The notes beneath the pieces were generated by a model. That model ran no database searches, was not told the origin of the DNA, and worked only from the letters and a program-made list of their open reading frames with translations. Shown here piece by piece: positions 41,753 through 51,764 of a stretch of DNA of 64,000 nt; within the stretch, counting starts at the first letter, position 1, and each line of letters begins with the position of its first letter. Made by a program: the position numbers and the translations under genes. The stretch comes from CALVGQ01 sp964369385. Lineage in GTDB: Bacteria > Bacillota_I > Bacilli_A > Erysipelotrichales > Erysipelotrichaceae. The stretch covers positions 62,001 to 126,000 of the forward strand of contig CAYJEY010000004.1 of assembly GCA_964369385.1 (NCBI GenBank), given 5' to 3'.

Positions 41753-44700
41753 ATGAATATCAAAAAATTATTGTGCAGTTGTCTAGCTTTACTCGTATGT
41801 GTTAACTCAAGTCCAATATCAGCGTTAGCGCAATCATCAGAAGAACCAGTATCTCAAGATGGATCAGCAGGTGGTAGTGAACCAACACAAGCACCTACTC
41901 AAGCGCCAACACAAGCACCTACTCAAGCTCCTACACAAGCACCTACTCAAGCTCCTACACAAGCTCCTACTCAAACACAAAACGATGCTCCGGCGCTTGC
42001 AGATGCTGATTCAGGTGATGAAAGTAAAGTTGTAACACCTGATGTAGATCATCAAGAAGAGAAAAAATTCTTTGTATCATTCTATTATATTGATGAAAAC
42101 AATAATGAAGTTACTCTTGCAAGCAACGTACAATTCTATGAGTATGATGGTGTTGCTTATCCATCAAATGCTCCAGCTCTTGATCGTGCTGGTTATACAT
42201 ACAAAGGTTGGAATGTTGACTTATCTAGTTTAAATGCTCACAATACAACATCAAGTGTTAATGTTGATGGAATAGAGCAAGGTGCTCATCGCGTTCAAGC
42301 GGTTTATGAGAAACAAGTTGCAAGCTACAATATAAACATCACTTATACTGATGAGAGTGGAAGAGAAATTGCTTCTCGTTATCAAACAGCAATCTCTGCT
42401 GATGATACAACTCTTTACGCAATTCCATCACCTGTGATTCCTGGATACTCATTACAAGATAGCGCACAAGCAACAATCGCTTATTCAAGTTTAACTCAAG
42501 ACTTTAGTGCTACTGTTGTCTATAAAAAAGAAGCAAGCATTCAAGCTGAATATCAAATCACGCATTTAATCGAAAATACAGATGGTACATATGCTCAATA
42601 TAATACAGCTACTAAGGATGCAGAAGTTGGTATATTAGTAAACGAACTAGCATTAGAAATCGAAGGATTTACTGCCCAAAGCGCTTCAGTTTCTGGAACA
42701 CCAACACAAGATAACAGTTTAGCTCTTGAAATCTATTATACTCGTAATACAAGCAATATTATTTTCCACACAGAAGGTGGAAGTGAAGTAGCTACAATTA
42801 CACAAAAATATGAAACATCAATCACTGCTCCAGCAGTTCCTACAAAAGATTACAGTACATTCTTAGGATGGGTAGATGCAACTGGTACTCCAGTTACACT
42901 TCCAACAACAATGCCTGCTCAAGATTTAAATGTATATGCTTCATGGCAAGAAGTAAGCACTGCTGATTATCGTGTCGTTTATTGGTTAGAGCTTCCTATT
43001 GCTGGAAATCCTGGTCAAGATACTTCACGTTATGCACTTTATTCAGAAAAAACAATAAATGGAAATGTAAATCAAGCAATTGAAGATACTTATCATTTGA
43101 ACATCCCAAATGCAAGTTACTCATGGGATGACAACAATGCTACAACAATCAAAGCTGATGGATCAACAGTAGTAAACGTTTATTACAATTTAACTACATA
43201 TGAAATCTCATTTAGTGCAGTTGGTGGTATCATTGGTTCAAAATCTGATTACATCGTATTCAAAGACTCTTCAACAAAATATTATAATTCAGATTATAAA
43301 ATTCAAGTCAAAGTAGGACAAGATGTTTCTGCAATTTGGCCAAATGCATCAAGAATCACTTTCTATGATGATCGTTTGCTCTTCGACTATCCGACTTCAG
43401 ATACTTTACCACTTGGATCTTGGGATAATGGAAATGTTAGTATCCAAAACAATGTAACAGTATTTAGTGCAGATATGATTCCAAATAGTGCCTCTACAAG
43501 CTGGACATTTTATCCAAAACTAGAAACATTAGGAAGAGATGATGTAAAAACTTACTTTGAAGCATTAGATACAACTTCAGGTAATCTTACTCACAATGGT
43601 GTTAACTATTTATCACCTGTTGAATCTGAAATTGTAGGAAACTTTAGTTCTATTCCAGAAGCATCACATTACACAGGGTTCACTCTTCGCGAACAAAAAA
43701 AATCACTACTTGCAGGAACTTTCTATTATTATTACACACGTAATGATTATACATTAACATTTGATATGAATGGTGGAGATGCTATTGCCAACCAAAGCGT
43801 TCAATATCAAGCAAACATTAAGAACTTACAACCAACTCCATCACATCCTGATAACGCTACATTCTTAGGATGGTATACAGATGCAGCATGCACACAAGCA
43901 TTTGACTTCAACACAACGATGCCTGCTCATACACTAAGAGTTTATGCTAAATGGAGCGTTGAAACTGAAGCAGTAGAAACACACACAGTTACATTCCAAG
44001 CAGATGAGTCAACAACTTGGGAGTCTTATACAATCAATAGTAATGTAAAAATGACACAACCAAGCAACATTCCATCAAAACAAGATGCGGTATTTGCAGG
44101 ATGGTATGAAGTAGTAAATGGTCAAGTATCAACTACACCTTTCCAATTTGGATCATATTTATCTAATGATGTTGTATTACGTGCAAAATGGAATGAAGAA
44201 GCACAAGCAACATTACTTGTACACTACACAGATGGAACAAGCAAAGTAACTACAACTTTAAGTTCAATTCCAGGCGCAATAGTAAATGCTTCTGCACAAT
44301 CAGTAAATTATCTAGTAGCAAACCATAACTGGCAACCAGGTGTTTACAGTGTTGACTATCAAACACAATCATTAACTTTAACAGAAGGAATCAACGAAAT
44401 TACATTTACTTATACAAGACAAGATGATGAAACAACTTACAACGTAGAATTTGTAGATATTTATGGTGATGAAATTCAAACAACTGAAACAAAAGCAACT
44501 CAAAATTTAGTTGTCTTTGAACAAGCACCTCAAATCGCTGGTTATATCTTAGTAAGCAACACTCAACAATCACTTGACTTCAATGCTACAACAGATCGCA
44601 CAATAACATTTGAATATGCACCAGAAGACGCACAAGAAGTAACTTATACAGTAAATCATTTCGTAAAAGTTGGTGAACAATATCGTTTAGTTCACACAGA

Positions 44701-45331
44701 TGTACTTGAAGGATTCTTAGGTCAAACTCTAAGTGCTGCTCCACTTTCTTCAATTGAAGGTTATCCAAATCAAGTAGTAGATAGCATCAGTGTTCTTACA
44801 AAAACATTAGGACTTGAAACTTCATTCAATGTTTACTATAAAACACAAACAACTTCTACTTCTCAACCGGATAATATTATTACTATCGAAACAACAACTT
44901 CAAGTTCAGATAGTGTTACAACTACAACTACTGTAACTACTACAACTGAAGAAGAAACTGTGACAACTCAAGTAAGTGAAGAATCAACTCCTGAAGTTGC
45001 CCCAGAAACAACTCAAGTAATTGATGAAGACATTACACCAGAAGCTGCAACAAGTTCTTCATGGTCTCTTCTAAGTCTTGTGATCGTATTAATGAGTTTA
45101 GTGATTAGCCTTGTGGTTGGATTAAAATCAGAAAAATATCGCAACAAAGCAATCGCAACAACTGCAACAAGCACAATCTTAAGTATGATTGCTCTAGTAT
45201 CAATGAATGATTTCAGTGCTGCAATGATCACAATCAATGCATCTACATATCTCATTGGATTACTACTTATCTTACAAGTTGGTTTCTTGGTTTATTTATC
45301 AAATGAGACAGCTCAAGAGAAAACAAAATAG
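41753..45331 (+). CDS. Large secreted surface protein with InlB-type and MucBP-like repeats
   Basis: 1192 residues. Signal peptide (KKLLCSCLALLVCVNSSPIS, cleavage after ALA near 26), a low-complexity stalk of APTQ repeats (about 43-76), then a series of beta-rich repeats. Three match the InlB B-repeat/Listeria-Bacteroides type (ending FLGWVD...YASWQ, FLGWYTD...YAKW and FAGWYEV...RAKW), mixed with MucBP-like YxIxYxxxxG units. A Thr/Ser/Glu-rich stretch (about 1045-1100) precedes up to three C-terminal hydrophobic segments (1105-1124, 1133-1150 and 1164-1183). There is no LPXTG motif. Likely a surface adhesin or S-layer-like protein held by its C-terminal helices. Its promoter carries a PhoB-like repeat array. 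Confidence 0.85.
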   Translation: MNIKKLLCSCLALLVCVNSSPISALAQSSEEPVSQDGSAGGSEPTQAPTQAPTQAPTQAPTQAPTQAPTQAPTQTQNDAPALADADSGDESKVVTPDVDHQEEKKFFVSFYYIDENNNEVTLASNVQFYEYDGVAYPSNAPALDRAGYTYKGWNVDLSSLNAHNTTSSVNVDGIEQGAHRVQAVYEKQVASYNINITYTDESGREIASRYQTAISADDTTLYAIPSPVIPGYSLQDSAQATIAYSSLTQDFSATVVYKKEASIQAEYQITHLIENTDGTYAQYNTATKDAEVGILVNELALEIEGFTAQSASVSGTPTQDNSLALEIYYTRNTSNIIFHTEGGSEVATITQKYETSITAPAVPTKDYSTFLGWVDATGTPVTLPTTMPAQDLNVYASWQEVSTADYRVVYWLELPIAGNPGQDTSRYALYSEKTINGNVNQAIEDTYHLNIPNASYSWDDNNATTIKADGSTVVNVYYNLTTYEISFSAVGGIIGSKSDYIVFKDSSTKYYNSDYKIQVKVGQDVSAIWPNASRITFYDDRLLFDYPTSDTLPLGSWDNGNVSIQNNVTVFSADMIPNSASTSWTFYPKLETLGRDDVKTYFEALDTTSGNLTHNGVNYLSPVESEIVGNFSSIPEASHYTGFTLREQKKSLLAGTFYYYYTRNDYTLTFDMNGGDAIANQSVQYQANIKNLQPTPSHPDNATFLGWYTDAACTQAFDFNTTMPAHTLRVYAKWSVETEAVETHTVTFQADESTTWESYTINSNVKMTQPSNIPSKQDAVFAGWYEVVNGQVSTTPFQFGSYLSNDVVLRAKWNEEAQATLLVHYTDGTSKVTTTLSSIPGAIVNASAQSVNYLVANHNWQPGVYSVDYQTQSLTLTEGINEITFTYTRQDDETTYNVEFVDIYGDEIQTTETKATQNLVVFEQAPQIAGYILVSNTQQSLDFNATTDRTITFEYAPEDAQEVTYTVNHFVKVGEQYRLVHTDVLEGFLGQTLSAAPLSSIEGYPNQVVDSISVLTKTLGLETSFNVYYKTQTTSTSQPDNIITIETTTSSSDSVTTTTTVTTTTEEETVTTQVSEESTPEVAPETTQVIDEDITPEAATSSSWSLLSLVIVLMSLVISLVVGLKSEKYRNKAIATTATSTILSMIALVSMNDFSAAMITINASTYLIGLLLILQVGFLVYLSNETAQEKTK
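41884..41980 (+). repeat. 12-bp tandem repeat (APTQ stalk)
   Basis: About eight copies of a 12-bp unit (CAAGCWCCTACW-like) encoding Ala-Pro-Thr-Gln. Highly similar units point to slippage and likely length variation between strains. Confidence 0.9.
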
Positions 45332-45333
45332 TT

Positions 45334-45363
45334 AAAAAGAGTCCTGAAAAGGACTCTTTTTTT
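45334..45363 (+). terminator. Terminator of the surface protein gene
   Basis: Stem AAAAAGAGTCC / GGACTCTTTTT (6-nt loop) ending in seven T, directly after the stop codon. Confidence 0.92.
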
Positions 45364-45423
45364 AATCGCTTTTCATGTAGAACTATGCTAAAATTTATCT
45401 AATTGCACCAAAAGGAGGCCTTT

Positions 45424-46710
45424 ATGCGCACAATCTTAAAATACACAATTCCTACAATCCTTGCGCTCTTAATGAGTGGTTTATACACCATTATTGATGG
45501 ACTATTTATTGGTCAACATTCTGGTGATGTAGGCTTAGCTGCCATCAACATCGCCTGGCCCCTTCCTGCCTTACTGATTGCCACGGGATTAGGTATTGGT
45601 GTTGGTGGTAGTATTCTCTATTCTCAAAAAGTTGGAAAAAATGAATTTAAATCAGCATTTTATACACTTAAAATAACACTTGCCACACTTGTGATTGTCA
45701 GTTTAGGTTTTATGGTTGTCTTTTACTTCAATTACCCACAAATTCTAAGATTACTAGGAGCACAAGGTGCAGTCTATACAGAAGCTCATGCCTACATGCA
45801 AATTGTGATCATGGGATGCCTCTTTCAAATATTTGCCACAGGTGCCATCCCTTTACTTAGAAATCTGAACTTTCCAATTCATGCCATGTTCATATCAATG
45901 AGTGGTGTGATATTAAATTTAATTCTTAATTACTACTATATTGTCCTACAAGATATGGGAATTGCCGGTGCTGCTTTGGCAACACTACTTGCCCAAATGA
46001 GTGTTAGCTTGCTTACTCTGGCACTCTTTGCGCTTAACTATAGAAAACTTGCTCAAATGCAACACCAAAGTGATGAAGATGTTCATTGGAAAACTTTATT
46101 TAGAGAAATGCTTGAGCGTAGCCTTGCCCCCTTTGGTATCTCACTTACACCTTCACTCGTGCTCATATTTAGTAATTATGCATGCTTATACTATGGTTCA
46201 ACTGAAGGTGTTGCCAGCTACACAGTTCTTTCTTACATTACCTTTCCTGCAAGTAGCATGTTGCTAGGTGTTGGTGATGGTCTACAGCCACTTATGAGTT
46301 TGCGCTATGCTCAAAAAGACCAAATGGAACTCAAGAAAATTATACGCATTGGTTATCGCATTGGACTAAGCCTCGCCATAGCAATCATGGTTGGCCTCTT
46401 TCTTTTTTCAGATGCCTTAGCGATTACCTTTGGACTTTCATCAACTGCTAAAATCTACTTTGATGAAGCCATCCGCATTTGCCTCTTTGCCTTTCCTTTT
46501 ATCTTTTTACTTAAGTTTCAAGTTTCAATTAAAAACGCGACGGGACAAAGCCTAACAGCGACAAAGTTCACTTATATTGAAGGCTTACTCATTGCCCCTC
46601 TCTTTATTTTTGGACTCAGTGCCCTCTTCTCACTTAGTGGCGTTTGGCTTTCTTATCTTGCCACGAGTATTGTGATGTGTGGGATTGCCTATACTAAAAT
46701 CATCAAGTAG
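45424..46710 (+). CDS. MATE family efflux transporter
   Basis: 428-residue MOP-superfamily pump with about twelve helices. LKYTIPTILALLMSGLYTIIDGLFI and GDVGLAAINIAWPLPALLIA are the MATE N-terminal blocks, and the second half has SMLLGVGDGLQPLMSLRYAQ. ATG at 45424 follows AAAGGAGGCCTTT; a TTG at 45403 in frame is not used. Distinct from the MATE protein at 15685 (different loop sequences). No regulator is adjacent. Exports organic cations, drugs or flavin-like compounds; substrate unknown. Confidence 0.92.
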   Translation: MRTILKYTIPTILALLMSGLYTIIDGLFIGQHSGDVGLAAINIAWPLPALLIATGLGIGVGGSILYSQKVGKNEFKSAFYTLKITLATLVIVSLGFMVVFYFNYPQILRLLGAQGAVYTEAHAYMQIVIMGCLFQIFATGAIPLLRNLNFPIHAMFISMSGVILNLILNYYYIVLQDMGIAGAALATLLAQMSVSLLTLALFALNYRKLAQMQHQSDEDVHWKTLFREMLERSLAPFGISLTPSLVLIFSNYACLYYGSTEGVASYTVLSYITFPASSMLLGVGDGLQPLMSLRYAQKDQMELKKIIRIGYRIGLSLAIAIMVGLFLFSDALAITFGLSSTAKIYFDEAIRICLFAFPFIFLLKFQVSIKNATGQSLTATKFTYIEGLLIAPLFIFGLSALFSLSGVWLSYLATSIVMCGIAYTKIIK

Positions 46711-46733
46711 ACATATATCTTTATCAAATTTAT

Positions 46734-46786
46734 AAAAAAACTGACTTTTACTGCGATAACTTCAAATCGCTAAATGTCAGTTTTTT
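46734..46786. terminator. Bidirectional terminator between MATE and LCP genes
   Basis: Outer stem AAAAAACTGAC / GTCAGTTTTTT encloses an inner GCGAT / ATCGC stem. A and T runs on both sides allow termination from either direction between two convergent genes. Confidence 0.85.
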
Positions 46787-46807
46787 ATTACTTTTTAAAT
46801 CGATCAT

Positions 46808-48364
46808 TTATTGCCACTCTGCACTCCACTTCATTGAAGTATTGGCATCTAGATTTCGCTCTAATTGCAAGTTTTCTCTCATTGCGTTCGTATTAGCTTC
46901 AATCGATTCTTCATACAAATCTACAATCGAAATACTTGCACTTGTTTCAGTTTTCTTTGTCATTGTGATTTCGCCATCAATATCTAATCCGACAAGTTGA
47001 AATAAATGATTAGTCGGAACACTGGAACGCTCAATATCGATCATGAGTGAGTTAAAAAGAGACATCATTTGCTCTAAACTCATATTTGTAGAAACATTTT
47101 GACTCGCCACTCTTAGTACATCCATTGCAACATTCACATCACGTATTGCTAAACCTTCATTGAGTATTGCCTCAATCACTTGTTGTTGATTAGCTTGTCG
47201 TTGATAATCTCCTGCATAATATAGCTTACGTTCTCGTGCAAAAGCCAGTGCTTGCTCCCCATTCAGGTTCACATAACCGCCCCCTGGCACCCATACTGTA
47301 AAATGACCACGTTCTGCTGATGAGTCTTGACCTACAAATTCATATTCATTGTATACAACAATGCCTCCAAGCTCATCAACAATGGATACAACACCATCAA
47401 AGTTTGTCTCAACATAGAAATCAACTGGTACATCAAGCAGGTCTTCTACTGTATCTATCGTACATTGCAACCCATATCCTCGTGCATGAGCAATTTTATC
47501 CATCTCTCCACCATCACAGGCAATCGGCACATATGAGTCTCTTGGAATCGATGTCATTGTGACCTTTAAACTAATCGGGTTTACTGTCGCATAGATGAGT
47601 GCATCGGATAATCCTTCATCTAGACCAATCACAAGTAAAGAAAACGGCTCACGATGCACTTCAATATCTGAGCGCTCTAGTTCAACCTCATGCTGTTGTG
47701 TTTGTTCAAACACATGGATCATTTGCGTATCTTGCACTTGAAGAGCGAATTCACTTTCTCCTTGATACTTTGCCTTGTAGTTACTTGGAAGGGCAACGGC
47801 ATCAACATATCCTGAAAGCAAGGCTTGTAGCTGTTGTTGCTCATCACTAAACTCAATGATCTCTACATCTAAGTCTAGCGTCTCTAGTTCATTCTTAGGC
47901 ATATCATAACCAATTAAATGCTCATGATTCATCAATAGTCCAACACGTTTTCCAGACAAGTCATCTACACTTGTAATCTCTGCATTCACTACTACAAACG
48001 AACTCTCATAACTATGTTGCACTGATTGAGCATTCACAATGCGATGAAGAGCACTATCAACCTCATAGATACTTAATGATAAAAATCCACCAAGCACATT
48101 CATTACCAATACTACGATTATCATTCTTAACCATTTTTTTGCTCTTCCGCTAAATATACTGCGACATATATATAAGTTAATCCACATTAAAAAGAGCCAC
48201 ACTAACACTGAGATAATCACAAAAATCCACTGGTTTAATTGATTAAACTGTGAAAATGTTACAACACTATATAAAAAGAAAATATTAAAGCTTGCCATTA
48301 ATACACAAATAAGGATAACGATTAATTTTGGCAACATTGCTTTTTTCTCTACTACTTTACTCAC
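46808..48364 (-). CDS. LCP (LytR-CpsA-Psr) family protein with solute-binding-like insert
   Basis: 518 residues. Three membrane helices (about 12-35, 45-69 and 80-100) are followed by a segment of about 115 residues (122-235) with DLSGKRVGLLMNHEHLIG and LSGYVDAVALPSNYK, like part of a solute-binding protein. The LCP catalytic domain follows, with SIPRDSYVPI, DFYVETNFDGVVSIVDELGG and LNGEQALAFARERK (the Arg pair that binds the lipid pyrophosphate). LCP enzymes attach teichoic acid or polysaccharide to peptidoglycan. Start GTG at 48364 has AGGAG eight bases upstream. Its location next to the surface polysaccharide cluster suggests it anchors that polymer. Confidence 0.88.
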   Translation of the reverse strand: MSKVVEKKAMLPKLIVILICVLMASFNIFFLYSVVTFSQFNQLNQWIFVIISVLVWLFLMWINLYICRSIFSGRAKKWLRMIIVVLVMNVLGGFLSLSIYEVDSALHRIVNAQSVQHSYESSFVVVNAEITSVDDLSGKRVGLLMNHEHLIGYDMPKNELETLDLDVEIIEFSDEQQQLQALLSGYVDAVALPSNYKAKYQGESEFALQVQDTQMIHVFEQTQQHEVELERSDIEVHREPFSLLVIGLDEGLSDALIYATVNPISLKVTMTSIPRDSYVPIACDGGEMDKIAHARGYGLQCTIDTVEDLLDVPVDFYVETNFDGVVSIVDELGGIVVYNEYEFVGQDSSAERGHFTVWVPGGGYVNLNGEQALAFARERKLYYAGDYQRQANQQQVIEAILNEGLAIRDVNVAMDVLRVASQNVSTNMSLEQMMSLFNSLMIDIERSSVPTNHLFQLVGLDIDGEITMTKKTETSASISIVDLYEESIEANTNAMRENLQLERNLDANTSMKWSAEWQ

Positions 48365-48452
48365 TACAATCACTCCTATTTTCTTTTAATATCATACATG
48401 ATTCATACAAAAAATGCACGTTTAAAAAATAAATGACGGGATAGAGGACAAT

Positions 48453-48481
48453 AAAAAACTGAGCATATTACTCAGTTTTTT
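48453..48481 (-). terminator. Terminator of the sugar-acid operon
   Basis: Perfect 11-bp stem AAAAAACTGAG / CTCAGTTTTTT with a 7-nt loop. It overlaps the stop codon of the last gene and ends with a T run on the minus strand. Confidence 0.9.
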
Positions 48482-49370
48482 ATTCATTCAGTTTGAAAAT
48501 TCTACATGGATTTTCTATCATGATTTGATCAAAGATTTTAATATCCATATGTTTTAAGAAAAGTTCTTTAAAGTCCTTAACAATATAATCAAGTCCTGGT
48601 TGACCTCCATAAGAATGTAAATAACTTGTTTTTCCAAAATCCTGCGAAATACAAATTTGATGAATAAACCCATCCTTCACAAGTTTACTAACTAATTGAA
48701 CTAGCCAGTCATCATGAGCCTGCGTTCTACCAATATGATCAAATCCCAAATTTACCCCTTGTTTAAGTAACTCATAGATAACACTCTCATTCTCTGACAT
48801 ATCAATATGGCCTAATAATACATGCTCATAATCAACACCATATTTTTTCAATAGTTCAAGTTGTTCGAGCGCACATGTTCCTTTATCACAATGGGTAGAA
48901 ATTGGAATACCTGTTTTTAAGTGAACTCGGCAAACGGCTTCAATGCATCGTTTTTCACTTGCCTTCACTTCATTGTAACTAGTTCCGAATTTTAAGGCAC
49001 ACTGTTTAAAATTAAACTGAGCAAGATCACGTAGTATAACTCGTTCAAGTTGATCTACATCCATCCTTTTATGTTCAATAGATAAGAATTCATCTTTATG
49101 AAAACCACTAATAGGTAGTATACTTACACCACTTTGTCTTGCAAGCTCACTCATTGTATTTATACTTCTACCATAATTTATTGGGGTCATATCAATCAGT
49201 GTCGTTACACCGCTCTCATATAAGTCATTTAGATCACTCAATGCTTTAGCTTTATCGACCAATGTATATTGTTCATATTGAGCATCATCGATTTGCGGTT
49301 TTACCCACACATGCTCATGCACCAATACATAACTTTTTAACTTACCACTCTGCAATTGTTCCATCATCAT
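48480..49370 (-). CDS. Phosphotriesterase-like lactonase (amidohydrolase superfamily)
   Basis: TIM-barrel metallo-hydrolase with ligands His18 and His20 (VHEH), Lys127 in CALKFGTSYNEV (bridging, expected to be carboxylated), His160 in ISTHCDKG, His188 in LLGHIDMS and Asp244 in ISQDFGKTSY. A Lys at the bridging position is the lactonase/phosphotriesterase state, unlike the Glu of the paralogue at 9736-10617. As last gene of a sugar-acid operon it most likely opens an aldonolactone (galactonolactone or its phosphate). The start is one of three ATG codons at 49370, 49367 and 49364; GGAAG spacing favours 49364. It overlaps dgoD by up to 29 bp. Confidence 0.82.
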   Translation of the reverse strand: MMMEQLQSGKLKSYVLVHEHVWVKPQIDDAQYEQYTLVDKAKALSDLNDLYESGVTTLIDMTPINYGRSINTMSELARQSGVSILPISGFHKDEFLSIEHKRMDVDQLERVILRDLAQFNFKQCALKFGTSYNEVKASEKRCIEAVCRVHLKTGIPISTHCDKGTCALEQLELLKKYGVDYEHVLLGHIDMSENESVIYELLKQGVNLGFDHIGRTQAHDDWLVQLVSKLVKDGFIHQICISQDFGKTSYLHSYGGQPGLDYIVKDFKELFLKHMDIKIFDQIMIENPCRIFKLNE

Positions 49371-50490
49371 TCTTCCATGAAGGATTGGTCCAATTTAATT
49401 CTTCCTGAGCAACTTTTCTAACAAAGTCTTCATCTATCTCAATTCCTAATCCGGGTTTAGTTGGAATTTCTACATATCCATCTTTGTAGTAGAATATTTC
49501 TTTGTTTTTTACAAAGTCCAATAAATCAAAACCTTTATTATAATGAATTCCTAGAGACTGCTCCTGGATGAACACGTTTGGTGTACATACATCGATTTGA
49601 AGTGTTGCAGCTAATGCAATTGGACCATAAGGTGCATGTGGAGCAACAGCTATATCATGTGCTTCTGCCATCGCCGCAATTTTCTTTAACTCAAGTATTC
49701 CTCCTACTAGGGCAACATCGGGTTGAATGATATCAATAACACCCTCTTTAAAAATATTTTTAAATGCCCACCTTGTATATAGCCTTTCTCCAGTTGCTAG
49801 AGGTGTAGATACTTGCATTGCAATAGATTTAAAATGCTCTTCATTCTCTGGAAGTACAACTTCTTCTAAAAACATCAAATGGTAAGGTTCTAAAGCATTT
49901 GCTAGTACTTTTGCCATCGCTTTATGAACACGTCCATGGAAATCAATACCAATGTTTAATTTATAACCAAAAGCATCTCTTAGTGATTTAACTCTTTGAA
50001 CTACAAGCTCAACTTTATCATAACTATCAATATAATGTAGCTCTTCTGTTGCATTCATTTTTATGCTATCAAACCCTTTGTCGATGCGGTCCTGTGCTTG
50101 TGCAACAACATCTTCGGGGCGGTCTCCTCCAATCCAAGAATATACTTTGATTCGCTCTCTTGCCTTACCACCTAATAATTGCCATACAGGTACACCAAGT
50201 GCTTTTCCTTTAATATCCCATAATGCCATCTCAAAACCTGAAACAATTGTCGCTTGAATTGGACCACCTCTGAAAAATGAACGATGCATTTCTTGCCATA
50301 ATCTTTCAATTTCAAAAGGATCTCTTCCCAATAAAATACGTTCTCCAATTTCATATGCTCCTGCAATGACTGTTTTTGTCTTTGTACCAGAGATCATTTC
50401 ACCCCAGCCACTAACTCCTTCGTCCGTATCAATTTTGATAAAAATCCAACGTGGTTTTATTTGAAATACTTCGATATTTATAATTTTCAT
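49342..50490 (-). CDS. dgoD: D-galactonate dehydratase family enzyme (enolase superfamily)
   Basis: 382-residue MR/MLE-type dehydratase, strikingly close to E. coli DgoD in length, sequence and residue numbering. The metal ligands Asp183, Glu209 and Glu235 and the catalytic His185 (GIDFHGR) and His285 (VAPHAPYGP) fall at DgoD positions, and the end WTNPSWKNDDGTIAEW matches the DgoD tail. DgoD removes water from D-galactonate to give 2-keto-3-deoxygalactonate. One oddity: LEEVV replaces the usual LEEPV/IEEPV. In this operon, import by a PTS raises the possibility that the real substrate is a 6-phosphate. Confidence 0.9.
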   Translation of the reverse strand: MKIINIEVFQIKPRWIFIKIDTDEGVSGWGEMISGTKTKTVIAGAYEIGERILLGRDPFEIERLWQEMHRSFFRGGPIQATIVSGFEMALWDIKGKALGVPVWQLLGGKARERIKVYSWIGGDRPEDVVAQAQDRIDKGFDSIKMNATEELHYIDSYDKVELVVQRVKSLRDAFGYKLNIGIDFHGRVHKAMAKVLANALEPYHLMFLEEVVLPENEEHFKSIAMQVSTPLATGERLYTRWAFKNIFKEGVIDIIQPDVALVGGILELKKIAAMAEAHDIAVAPHAPYGPIALAATLQIDVCTPNVFIQEQSLGIHYNKGFDLLDFVKNKEIFYYKDGYVEIPTKPGLGIEIDEDFVRKVAQEELNWTNPSWKNDDGTIAEW

Positions 50491-50495
50491 ATATT

Positions 50496-51761
50496 TTACC
50501 TAAAGACCTGAGCACCAAGCCATAATAGGAAGGCAGTTAAGTGTGTTCCCATGTCTTCTGTGGAAATTAAAGTTACACCATCAGGTAATTGGAAACCACC
50601 TGCAATAGCCATTTGTGTATGAATATCTGCTAATGTAGTTGCAATAAATAACATAATACATGTAATTACTATTGTTGATAATAATCCTTTTACTACATCA
50701 CCTTTTGAGAAGGCCACCGGCCATGCAGCTAGCCACATTGCCATATATGCAATATCAGTAATTGGTAATAATTTATTAAAAGGAAGAACTACAGCTAAGA
50801 TAAGAGTGATTGGAACCATTAATACCCCAACTGCAATTGCACTTTCATTTGCAATTGTTAATGCTGCGTCGATCCCAATATGAAAGTTCGAACCTTTAAA
50901 CTTACGATTCAATATTGATTTAACTGATTCAGCGAACGGTAGTAATCCACTCATTAAAATTTGCATCATCTTTGGAGTAATTACCATTGTAGCAGCTGTA
51001 TAAATTGCTGCTGTTAGAATACTATTTAATGGAAGCTGAGCCATAACACCAATAAGTGCTCCTAAGATTGTACCAATAATGAGTGGCTCACCTAATAAAC
51101 CAAATTTTTTACTAATTGTCGCTGGATCTGCATGAATTTTATCAAGGAATGGAATTCTTGACCAAACTTTATCTAACAACCATGCTACAGGTGCCCAACA
51201 AATTGAATTTGAAGTCGGGAACGAAACACCTTCTAATCCAAAATACTCTTCACACATTGGTTGTGTCCAATCGGCAAGTTTGAATGTAATCATAGCATCA
51301 ATTGCAGCTGCAATCAAAGCTAAAATAGCATTTTGAGTTACTGCATAAACTAGCCCTGCAGAAACAATAAAGTGATTGTAACTCCAAAAGTCAACCATAA
51401 CACATCGTGTCCATTTTAATACAAGCATCAGTACATTAACACCCAACACAACAAACACAACGATAGCAGCTAGAGAAAATGACCATGTAGCAGCTGCTCT
51501 AGCAGGCCATCCAACATCAATAATCGACGTTGATAACCCCCACTTCATTACCATTTGTTGTGCGATTGGACCAACAACAGCAACGAACTGATTGATGACC
51601 ATTAAGACTCCTAGAAATCCAACACCTGTCATTAATGCAGATTTCAGAAGTACATTCATTTTTATCCTTAGAAATAAACCAATAATAACAATGACGATTG
51701 GCATCATTATAGCTGGACCTAAACTTGCAACATAATTTAAAAAATCAATAACCCCATTCAT
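50496..51761 (-). CDS. PTS galactitol-family EIIC
   Basis: 421-residue membrane permease of the galactitol (GatC/SgcC) PTS family, about ten to twelve helices. The blocks GLFLRIKMNVLLKSALMTGVGFLG, TWSFSLAAIVVFVVLGVN and ANESAIAVGVLMVPITLILA are typical of GatC. It imports a sugar, polyol or sugar acid while the paired EIIA/EIIB supply the phosphate. Three bp after EIIB. Family assignment firm; substrate (galactonate-like by context) inferred. Confidence 0.88.
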   Translation of the reverse strand: MNGVIDFLNYVASLGPAIMMPIVIVIIGLFLRIKMNVLLKSALMTGVGFLGVLMVINQFVAVVGPIAQQMVMKWGLSTSIIDVGWPARAAATWSFSLAAIVVFVVLGVNVLMLVLKWTRCVMVDFWSYNHFIVSAGLVYAVTQNAILALIAAAIDAMITFKLADWTQPMCEEYFGLEGVSFPTSNSICWAPVAWLLDKVWSRIPFLDKIHADPATISKKFGLLGEPLIIGTILGALIGVMAQLPLNSILTAAIYTAATMVITPKMMQILMSGLLPFAESVKSILNRKFKGSNFHIGIDAALTIANESAIAVGVLMVPITLILAVVLPFNKLLPITDIAYMAMWLAAWPVAFSKGDVVKGLLSTIVITCIMLFIATTLADIHTQMAIAGGFQLPDGVTLISTEDMGTHLTAFLLWLGAQVFR

Positions 51762-51764
51762 TTT

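Noticed and set aside
41884..41980. CRISPR-like repeat
   Set aside because: The 12-bp units are tandem without spacers and encode APTQ in frame within a surface protein gene.
44900..45331. LPXTG sorting signal
   Set aside because: No LPXTG-like pentapeptide before the hydrophobic C-terminal segments; the tail does not end as a sortase substrate would.
49342..50490. Mandelate racemase or muconate cycloisomerase
   Set aside because: Catalytic residues and C-terminal sequence follow galactonate dehydratase numbering instead.
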